Source: Mycoplasma seminis (GTDB taxonomy: Bacteria; Bacillota_I; Bacilli_A; Mycoplasmatales; Metamycoplasmataceae). From it: 64,000 nt of DNA. The DNA lies in contig NZ_CP132191.1 of the NCBI RefSeq assembly GCF_030718845.1, positions 806,001 to 870,000 of the forward strand, written 5' to 3'. Of this stretch, positions 55,266-64,000 are shown piece after piece (position 1 is the stretch's first letter; each line of letters starts with the position of its first letter). The translations under genes and the position numbers were made by a program. The notes under the pieces were generated by a model. The model was not told where the DNA came from and made no database searches. It saw only the letters and a list, made by a program, of their open reading frames with translations.

Positions 55266-56720
55266 ATGAAAACATTAAATAAAAAAGCTAGAGTTAAAAG
55301 CAAAACAGAAACGAGCTTTAACGGAATTTTTGCATTAATAAACATTCATTTTTGAAAAGCCTTTGTTGGTCCATTTTTCGCTTTTGGTTATCCAATTATT
55401 TTCATTCTAATATGTGGATTGATCTTTAATTATCCTATGATTATTTCGTCTTCATTAACCATTGGTCCAGTAGCAATTGCTTGCGTTTCCTTACCAACTG
55501 CAATTTTTGAGTTTAAGAAATCTACATTATTAAAAAGAATCGGTGCAACTAACATTAAGCCTTTAAGATTCTTACTATATGTAGCATCATATTATTTCAT
55601 TATTATGCTTTTTAGTGGTTTATGAACCTTACTATTTGCTGTTATTATTTTTGGTCCAAATTATTTTAATGAAGGAAAAGTTGTTTATGAACAAATGATA
55701 GGTGGAACACAATATAACATTACTTTAAGTTCGCTCAAAAAACTATTTGGACAAATCGAAATCTGAGGATTAATTTATTCTTTATTTACCTTAACCTTAG
55801 TATCATTAGCTGTTGGATTATTTATAGTTTCTGTTTCCAAATCTATTTTAATGATTCAAGCTATCGGTTCAACTTTATTAATTATTTCTATGTTTTTAAC
55901 TGGACAAGTATTCCCAATGGTAGCTGTATCAGAAGTTAAAGGAATGTGATGATTATCATATTTAACTCCTTTCAAATCGCCAATAACACAAAACAAAATG
56001 GCTTTTGAAGGTAAAGCTGCACTTTCATATTTAGCTCAAATAAATAATAAAGAAGTTAATTTCGGACTTAATGGAACAGAACTATATACTGTTGGTGATT
56101 TAGAAGCTTATTTAGAATCTATTGCTAAATATACAGCGGTTTCAAAAACATATCCAATTATTCAAGGTGAAGGATTTGCTTCTCAAATAAATGAACTGCT
56201 TCATAAATTAAATAATATTGCTGGTAAAGAATACACTAGCATAGCATTTGAAAAATATAATATATTTAATGTTTCAGATTTATATTGTTCAATTAATACT
56301 TTAAAATCTTATCAACCCTTAATAGTACCTAGTGAAGTTGTAATTCAACAAAGTGTTGCGCATAGTTTAGAAGAAGTGTTAAATAATAATGCTTCAGCAA
56401 AAGATTTCATTACAAACTTAGTTATTTCACCAAAAGAAAATGGAAGTGAAGCTAAACTTGTTCAAGATTTAATTAGTAATGTAACTTTAGATACATTAAA
56501 TCAAAATGCTCATCAATTAACTGAATTAATTATGAAAAGATCAGAATTTAAAAACTTATCTAATTCATATATTATGTTAGCAAGTAGCGGTGTAACTACT
56601 AAAGACCTCTTATACATAGGGTCAAAAGCCGAAAATATAATTAACTTCATTTTACCTTATGCATGAAGTATTCTATTAATCGGATTATCAGCTAAATCAT
56701 TTAGATGAAGTACACGTTAA
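55266..56720 (+). CDS. ABC-2-type permease with large inserted domain
   Basis: 484 residues. Five TM helices in residues 30-240 (FFAFGYPIIFILICGLIF; LTIGPVAIACVSL; LLYVASYYFIIMLF; SLAVGLFIVSVS; LLIISMFLTG) and the motif KSTLLKRIGATNI resemble ABC-2 permeases. Then about 220 mostly hydrophilic residues (about 245-460) precede one last TM helix (YAWSILLIGLSA). The insert is not a known domain to me and would face outside if the topology is standard. It partners the ATPase just upstream. Confidence 0.8.
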
Positions 56721-56745
56721 TTCGTTAATTCAACTAATAAAATCT

Positions 56746-56785
56746 AAATCGTACAGTGGTGTGTTTATAATCTGTACGATTTTTT
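56746..56785 (+). terminator. Terminator of the ABC operon
   Basis: AAATCGTACAG/CTGTACGATTT, 11 bp stem with 15 nt loop, followed by T-run. Confidence 0.8.
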
Positions 56786-56885
56786 GCTTTAAATTGCAAA
56801 AAGTGCAAAAAAAATATTTTTTAGCATATTTATAATGCTTTTTATACTTAAACAATATTTAAAAAATAATATAATTAAGGAACTT

Positions 56886-58898
56886 ATGGGAATATTTAAA
56901 TTACATTCAAATTATCAACCAACTGGAGATCAGCCTAAAGCAATTCAACAGTTAGTTGAAGGAATTAAACACGGAGATAAAGAGCAAGTCCTTCAAGGGG
57001 TTACTGGTTCAGGAAAAACATTTACAATCGCAAATGTTATTAAAGAATTTGACCGCCCTGTTATTGTGCTTTCTCACACCAAAACATTAGCTTCACAACT
57101 CTACAGCGAATTAAAAGGATTCTTTCCTGAAAATGCTGTGGAATATTTTATATCTTATTTTGATTATTATAGACCTGAGGCTTATATTCCTTCAACTGAT
57201 GTTTATATTGATAAGGATTCTCAAACTAATGAACAAATTGAAATTTTAAGACTTAGTGCAATTAACTCACTTATGACTAGAAAAGATGTTATTGTAGTTG
57301 CTAGCGTTAGTGCAATTTATGGTGCACTTAATCCTGAAGTTTATAAAGATTCTTTCTTCAGATTTTTTCAAGGTCAAGAAATTTCAGTTAAAGAATTTAC
57401 TAATAAATTAATTCAAATCAAATATGACCGTAATGATACCACTCAGGAACCTGGAGATTTTACAGTAAAAGGTGATAACATTATTATTCGCCCAGCCGAT
57501 AATGAAGAAATCGCAATTCGGATTTCTTTTTTCGGAGATGAAATTGAAGAAATCGCTGAAATCGATCCACTAACTAAAGATGTAATTAAGAAACATAAAA
57601 TCTATGTACTTTCACCCGGAAATGCTTATGCTACTGAAAACACTGTTTATGATGAAATAATTCCAAAAATCCAAAAAGAACTAGATAAAAGAATTGCATA
57701 TTTCCAAAAAGAAGGAAAAATTTTGGAAGCTTCTAGAATTTCTCAAAGAGTTCATAATGATATGGATGATATGAAGGAATTTGGGATTTGCAAAGGTATT
57801 GAAAATTACTCTATGTATCTAGATGGTAGAGATTTTGGTCAAAGACCTTATACTATACTTGATTACTTTCCTAAAGATTCTTTAATGTTTATTGATGAAT
57901 CCCACAAACTTATCCCACAAGTTGGTGGAATGTATGCTGGTGATAGAAGTAGAAAAGAAAACTTAGTTGATTATGGATTTAGATTACCTTCGGCCCTTGA
58001 AAATAGACCTCTAAATTTTGATGAATGAGAAAATGCTTTTGATTTTCAAAAGATTTATATTTCAGCTACACCTAGAGAATATGAATTAAATAAATCTGAA
58101 GGAAAAATTGCAAAGCTTTTTGTTCGTCCTACTGGGTTAGTAGATCCTGAAATAATCATTAAACCAACTAAAGATCAAATTCAAGATATTTATGATACTT
58201 TAATAAAACAAAGAGAAAGCAATTCTCGAACCTTAATTTTAACTTGATCAAAAAAACAAGCAGAAGCCTTATCTACTTATTTACTTGAAAAAGGAATTAA
58301 GTCAGCTTATTTACATTCAGACTTTAATACTTTTGTTAGAAATGAAATTCTTAGAAAACTCAGAAAAGGAACTTATGAAGTAGTGGTCGCAATTAACTTA
58401 CTTCGTGAAGGGATGGATATACCAGAAGTTTCTAAAGTAATTGTGCTGGATGCAGATAAAGAAGGATTTATGCGGAACGCTGAAAGTTTAATCCAAATTA
58501 CTGGTCGGGCAGCTAGAAATGCAAATGGGCAAGCTATTTTTTATGCAGATAAGATAACTCCAAGCATGCAAAAATGTATCGATGATAATAATGAAAAAAG
58601 AGCTATGCAGCTTGAATATAATCGTATTCATAATATAGTTCCTAAAACTATTATTAAGCCAATTCCTGAACCGATTGAAGGTCATGATATTTCAAATGCA
58701 ATTGAAGCTATTATTAATAAATCACAAAATAAGGGTAGAGTTACTAAAAAAGAAAAACAAAAAGCAATTGATGAAATTAGAAAACAAATGGAACAAGCCG
58801 CAAAAGAGCTTGATTATGAAAGAGCAATTAAGTTAAGAGATATCTTACTTGAATTAGAAATTGATGAAAAAAATAAAGCAATAGAGGAGGAAGAATAA
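56886..58898 (+). CDS. uvrB: Excinuclease ABC subunit B
   Basis: 670 residues. GVTGSGKTF (Walker A), the beta-hairpin region YFISYFDYYRPEAY, FIDESH (DEAD-box-like), TGRAARN (helicase motif VI) and a C-terminal UVR domain (AAKELDYERAIKLRD) are present. I start it at MGIFKLHSNY (ATG 56886, after AAGGAACTT); the longer in-frame version lacks a ribosome site. It verifies DNA damage with UvrA in nucleotide excision repair. The stop overlaps the uvrA start (TAATG). Confidence 0.98.
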
Positions 58899-61741
58899 TG
58901 CATAAAGAAGATTTATTAATTATTAAAGGTGCTAGAGAAAATAACTTAAAAAATATTGATTTAACAATTCCTAAAAATCAACTTATTGTATTTACAGGGC
59001 TTAGTGGTAGTGGTAAAAGTTCTTTAGCCTTTAATACTATTTATGAAGAAGGACGTAGAAGATATGTTGATTCGCTTTCCTCATATGCTCGTATGTTTTT
59101 AGGTGGAACTAAAAAACCTGATGTTGATAAAATCGAAGGTCTTTCTCCTTCAATTTCAATTGAACAAAAAACAGTACATAATAACCCTCGTTCTACAGTT
59201 GGAACAGTTACCGAAATTTATGATTACTTCAGACTTTTATTCGCTCGGATTGGTAAAGTTTATTGTCCTAATCATAATATTGAAATTGCTTCACAAACTA
59301 CTAAAGATATTTTAAATTCTTTATATCAACTACCCGAAAATAGCAAATTAGTAATTTATGCACCACTTGTAGATAGTGAAAAAGGTGCACATGCTAATTT
59401 ACTGGATAAACTTAAAAAAGAAGGATATCTAAGAGTTAAAGTTGATGGTGAAATTTTATTATTAGAAGATAAAATTCAATTAAACAAAAATCAAAAGCAC
59501 TCTATTGATTTACAAATTGACCGTGTTGTGCTTAATGAAGCCAATTACAATAGAATTGCTGAAGATATTGATGCAGCAACCTTGTATGCAAATGGATTAG
59601 TTAGTGTACAAAATATTGAAACTAATGAAATATTTAATTTTTCTAAAACTCACTCATGTATTTATAAAGATTTTAATATGCCTAAAATTGAAACTAGATT
59701 ATTCTCATTCAATGCTCCTTATGGAATGTGTGAAAGCTGTAAAGGGCTCGGAGTAGAGTTTAAAGCAGATTTTGATTCAATTGTTCCCGAGCCTTGAAGA
59801 AGTATCAAAGAAGGTGCAATTAAATATTTTGAAAATACAATTAATACACAAAATTTAGAATGACAAGAATTTGAACAATTACTTAAACATTACAACATCC
59901 CGCTTGATATAGCAATTGAAGATTTACCTGAAGAAAAAGTAAACATTATTAAATACGGAAGCTATGAACCAATTGCTTATACATTAGTTTCATCATCCAA
60001 TAATGTAACTCGTAGAGATAGAGTTATCGAAGGAATTCTTACTAAAATTCAACGTATGTATTATGAAACTTCTTCAGAAAGAATCAGAGAATGATTGAAA
60101 AAATACATGGGATCATTTGAATGTTCTGTATGTAAAGGTTCAAGATTAAATCAATCAGCTCTTGCAGTAAGGGTTAATGGTAAAAATATTTATGAATTTA
60201 CTCTGCTTTCAATTGAAGATTGTTTAAACGAAATACAAAATCTTGTAAATTCTTTAAGTGAAAGTGAAAAACAAATTTCTAACTTAATTACTAAAGAATT
60301 ATTAGATCGTTTAGGATTCTTAAAAAATGTTGGTTTAGATTATTTAACCCTAAGCCGTAATGCTGAAACACTTTCTGGTGGTGAGGCTCAAAGAATTAGA
60401 CTTGCTACTCAAATTGGTTCAAACCTTACCGGAGTGCTTTATGTTCTTGATGAACCTTCAATTGGATTACACCAAAAAGATAATTTAAAACTTATTGAAA
60501 CCTTAAGAAAAATGGTGGATATCGGAAACACTTTAATTGTGGTTGAACACGATGAAGACACAATGTTTTCGGCTGATTATATTGTGGATATCGGACCACA
60601 AGCAGGAATTCATGGTGGACAAATAGTTGCTCAAGGTAAATTAGAAGACATTATCGCAAATGAAAATTCAATTACTGGAAAATACCTTTCCCATGAATGA
60701 AAAATTGAAGTTCCATTGTATCGTAGAAAAGGAAATGGAAACGAAATTATTATTAAGGGTGCAAGAGAAAACAACCTGAAAAATATCGACGTAACCTTAC
60801 CTCTAGGTAAATTAGTAGGTATCACTGGTGTTTCAGGTTCTGGGAAAAGTACTTTAATTAATGAAATTTTTGTTCGTGGTATTCAATATTCACTCGGATT
60901 AATGGAAGGATTAAGCCACAAGAAAGCTAAATTTAAATCTATTCAAGGCTTAAGTAATGTTGATAAAGTTATTGCAGTAAATCAATCTCCAATCGGAAGA
61001 ACTCCGAGATCAAATCCAGCTACCTATACAGGTGTATTTGATGATATTAGGGATATATTTGGTAATATAGCTGAATCTCGTGCTAGAGGATATACAAAAT
61101 CTCGTTTTAGTTTCAATGTCCCTGGCGGAAGATGTGAAAAATGTTCTGGAGATGGATACATTAAAATTGAAATGCACTTTTTACCCGATGTTTTTGTGCA
61201 ATGTGATCAATGTGATGGTCAAAGATATAACCGTGAAACTCTTGAAATTTTATATCACAAGAAAAACATTTCTCAAATTCTAGATATGTCTGTTGAAGAA
61301 GCACTCGAATTTTTCAAACACAAAGCTAAAATAGTTGAAAAATTACAAATCTTAAATGATGTTGGACTCGGATATATTAAACTAGGTCAAATGTCAACTA
61401 CACTTTCAGGTGGTGAAGCACAAAGAGTTAAACTTGCTACCTATTTACAAAAGAAGCCAACCGGTAAAACTGTTTATGTACTTGATGAACCTACAACTGG
61501 ACTTCATACCCATGATGTTAAGAAATTAATTGCTATTTTAAATCGAATTGTTGACGGTGGAGACACTGTGGTAGTCATAGAACACAATTTAGATGTAATT
61601 AAATCTTGTGATCACATTATTGATTTAGGGCCTGATGGAGGTATTCACGGAGGTCAAGTGGTTGCTCAAGGAACACCTGAGCAAGTTGCTCAATCACCAA
61701 AAAGTTATACTGGAGAATTCCTTAGAAAAATCCTTTATTAG
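58898..61741 (+). CDS. uvrA: Excinuclease ABC subunit A
   Basis: 947 residues, full length. Two ABC cassettes: GLSGSGKSS with [15 protein letters not shown] and [10 protein letters not shown], and GVSGSGKST with [14 protein letters not shown] and [10 protein letters not shown]. Zinc-binding segments are [17 protein letters not shown] and CEKCSGDG...CDQCDGQRY. It recognises bulky DNA lesions and loads UvrB. Ribosome site AGGAGGAAGA lies inside uvrB. Two-gene uvrBA operon ended by a terminator. Confidence 0.98.
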
Positions 61742-61765
61742 TCGTTGCAATGCAACGATTTTTTT
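61742..61765 (+). terminator. Terminator of uvrBA
   Basis: TCGTTGC-AAT-GCAACGA followed by seven T, directly at the uvrA stop. Confidence 0.8.
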
Positions 61766-61855
61766 ACTAAATTCGCCTTGATATTACCTAAAATTTATGT
61801 TTATATAAAAAAATTAAAAATATATAATTAAATAAATATTTAATTAAGGACACTT

Positions 61856-62797
61856 ATGAGTAAAGATAAAAAGAAAATAAATGTTAAAAAGATAATTGAC
61901 TTCTTTGACCTCAAGTTAATTAATGGTAGAGATGTTGAATTAGAATTTAATGATATTTATCAACCCGCTATCAAAAGAGTTGGTCTTGAACTTGCTGAAC
62001 ATTTTGAAAACGATCGTTTATCTAAAAACGTTATCGCTTGAGGTACAGCTGAATCAACTTGATTTTCACTTATTGGTAAAAAGAAAGCTTGTGAAGCAAT
62101 CGAATGGGTTTTTAGACGTAAACCTCCGCTTGTAATCTTATCTAAAGGATTTAATAAGCCTGCTATCAACTGAGTTATTGATTTAGCTAATAAATACAAA
62201 ATCCCAGTTGCATTAGTTAGAATGTCAACTTCTTACATTTCAACTAACATTGGTTCATATTTAAATAACTACTTTGGTGAAATGACCCAAGTACATGGTA
62301 CATTAGTTCTTATAGGTGGTACTGGTGTGCTTATTACCGGAGAAAGTGGAATTGGTAAATCTGAAGCAGCTTTACAATTAATCCAACAAGGTAGCGTTTT
62401 AGTTTCTGACGATGCTGTGTTAATTAAAGATAACGGAAATATCTTTATTGGTTCTTCACCTGCAATTACTCGTAATTTCCTTGAAATCAGAGGGATTGGT
62501 TTAGTAGACATTACTCAACTTTATGGAGTGTCTTCTGTTGCAAAATCCTCAATTATTGATTTAGTCATTGAATTAGTTCGTCAAGAAGGTAAAAATGATT
62601 TTGACCGTCTGGGAACTGATTATTTAGAATACCCAATTTTTGGTAGAAGCATTAAAAAAATGCAAATACCTATTAAAGAGGGTGGTTCAGCAGCTTCATT
62701 AATTAAAGCTGCAGTTAATACTTATTTAGCTCGTAATGCAGGTATGAATGTAGTAGATATGCTATATGAAAGAGCACAAAAGGAGAACGATGAATAA
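61856..62797 (+). CDS. hprK: HPr kinase/phosphorylase
   Basis: 313 residues. The N-terminal MurF-like domain is followed by the kinase: GESGIGKSE (Walker A, about residue 161), SDDAV, and the HprK signature LEIRGIGLVDI. It phosphorylates HPr on Ser46 and reverses it, linking carbon status to sugar uptake. AAGGACACTT precedes ATG. The stop overlaps the lgt start by 8 bp, so the two are coupled. Confidence 0.97.
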
Positions 62798-63767
62798 TTT
62801 ACCTTCATATTTACCAAATGCTCCGATAGCCGAAGGAACTCCAACAATTCTATTCACTGTAGGTAATTATCAAATGCACTTGTATTCATTGATGATTATG
62901 TTTGGATTCTTATTCTCTATTTTAACTGTATTCTTTTTCTGATACAAAGAAGAATGAGATCTAAATATCCTATTTGTGCTAATTATAATTACAGTACCAG
63001 CAGGGATTTTTGGTGGTCGTTTAGGTTATGTAATTGAAAGATTGATTTATAATCCACAAAATCCATTTCCAGGTTCGCACTGGTATGCCTTGTGAGAAGG
63101 GGGAATGAGTATTCAAGGAGGGGTTATTTTAGCCGCTGTCTTGGATGCTATGTATTTATATACTAAAAGAAATTACGTTGATTTAAGAAAATGTTTTAGT
63201 TACATTTTACCAGCAGTTTTAGTCGGACAATTCGTTGGTCGTTTCGGAAACTACGCTAACCATGAGGTCTATGGAAGAATTGATTGAGATGGAAGCAGTG
63301 TAATTAGTCTCGGTCATACATTTGCTGATAACATGTATATTTCTGATGCAACCACTGATGCTTTAGGACTTCCTGGGGCTTATAGATATCCTTTATTCTT
63401 ATATGAAGGTATCGCTAACTTAGTTGGGTACGTTTTACTTTGCTGAGTATTTAATTACTTTGGAGTATTTAAACCTGGAGCTACAGGAGCATTATATTTA
63501 GTTTGATATGGTGTTACTCGTGCTGCAATGGAACCACTTAGAGAAGAATCATATGGACTTTACTCAGTAGTTGCTATTATCTTCATTATCCTAGGGGTAT
63601 TAATCTTTATGTATTATCAATTCTTTGGTAGAGTTAAATATATTAAAACTTGAGAAAAATACAGATGAACATACCAAATGAAAGATAAAGAATGATATTC
63701 AAATTATGTATATAGAACAAGCTTAAGAAATGTATTATGTTTCTTAAGAACCAAAGATAGATATTAA
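62790..63767 (+). CDS. lgt: Prolipoprotein diacylglyceryl transferase
   Basis: 325 residues, seven or so TM helices. Conserved motifs: GGRLGYV, WEGGMSIQGG, and the Lgt signature GRFGNYANHEVYG; YPLFLYEGIANL follows. It adds diacylglycerol to the lipobox Cys, required for the lipoproteins in this window. AAGGAGAACG precedes ATG, inside hprK. Trp is mostly TGA. The C-terminal 40 residues are basic and cytoplasmic. Confidence 0.97.
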
Positions 63768-63790
63768 TGCAAGTCAATTGCATTTTTATT
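63766..63790 (+). terminator. Terminator of hprK-lgt
   Basis: AATGCAA-GTCAA-TTGCATT then TTTATTTT, overlapping the lgt stop codon. Confidence 0.7.
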
Positions 63791-63845
63791 TTGCAAAATA
63801 AGACTATATATCAATCTATTACTCCTATTGTTAAGCAAAATTAGG

Positions 63846-63877
63846 AAAAATAAAAGTTGACAATTGCTTGTCAACTT
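63846..63877 (-). terminator. Terminator of the gene at the right edge
   Basis: On the minus strand AAGTTGACAA-GCAA-TTGTCAACTT followed by TTATTTTT, a 10 bp perfect stem. Confidence 0.85.
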
Positions 63878-63885
63878 AATGCCTC

Positions 63886-64000
63886 TTATTCTTTTGATTC
63901 TTCTTTTTCTTCAACTACTACAACAACTTCTGGATTGTTAAATATTCTTTTAGCTTGGCTTAATCCAACTAAAGCTATAATAGCCCCAATTGGTCCTGTG
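63886..64000 (-). CDS. C-terminal end of a membrane protein (partial)
   Basis: Only the last 38 codons are in the window. They show the end of a hydrophobic helix (GPIGAIIALVGL) and an acidic tail (VVVVVEEKEESKE) before TAA. The family cannot be named from this fragment. It is convergent with lgt. Confidence 0.6.
   Translation of the reverse strand, partial: TGPIGAIIALVGLSQAKRIFNNPEVVVVVEEKEESKE

Noticed and set aside
56835-56885. Longer start for uvrB
   Set aside because: No ribosome site, and the family starts at the MGIFKLHSNY-type sequence, which has AAGGAACTT upstream.

Overview
The window is a low-GC mollicute chromosome. Nearly every gene carries in-frame TGA codons that must be read as tryptophan (code 4), lipoproteins have short lipoboxes ending in Cys, and there are no cell-wall genes. 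Gene content and synteny suggest a Mycoplasma/Mycoplasmopsis of the hominis-synoviae type, but the species cannot be named from this sequence alone. Genes are densely packed, with many stop/start overlaps and hairpin-plus-T-run terminators. Only one stretch longer than 300 bp lacks a gene (32163-32714).

Layout. 1-2602 (-) is the 5' part of a large secreted surface protein with tandem GA/FIVAR-like modules. 2772-5419 holds a DEDD-type exonuclease-like protein, tpiA, recU and an HU protein. 5615-8116 holds tRNA-Ser(GCU) and a type II restriction-modification pair (HNH endonuclease plus cytosine-C5 methyltransferase). 8221-12178 holds obg and a fused secDF. 12317-15198 holds two orphan membrane proteins around an S66 peptidase. 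15416-20074 is the rimP-nusA-rnpM-infB-apt operon. 20230-22395 is a surface 5'-nucleotidase lipoprotein. 22435-27179 holds aspS, hisS and a degenerate phosphohexomutase-like protein. 27288-32162 holds ychF, a lipoprotein resembling GT80 sialyltransferases, tRNA-Trp(CCA), an SPFH protein and an MmcQ-like protein. 32715-39302 is the asp23-fakA-plsX-rnc-smc operon (-). 39457-44410 holds recO, rsmA-tatD-mnmE (-) and a YitT-family protein. 44442-49140 is a surface module of a lipoprotein and a subtilisin-like protease, followed by a membrane protein. 49224-53102 holds two M17 aminopeptidases flanking a PQ-loop membrane protein, plus an IMPACT-family protein. 53172-56720 holds a polytopic protein, a TM2 protein and an ABC exporter. 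56886-63767 holds uvrB-uvrA and hprK-lgt. The window ends in the 3' end of a membrane-protein gene.

How it works together. Housekeeping modules (translation initiation and elongation, tRNA charging, Sec export, lipoprotein maturation, fatty-acid activation, chromosome organisation, excision repair) alternate with surface-exposed or accessory genes: GA-module protein, nucleotidase, GT80-like lipoprotein, subtilisin plus lipoprotein, and R-M system. The most unusual items are the GT80-like lipoprotein whose aspartate motif appears to read S-D-G, the phosphohexomutase-like protein lacking its catalytic loops, the protease/lipoprotein unit, and the transcribed-looking but gene-free interval at 32.2-32.7 kb.
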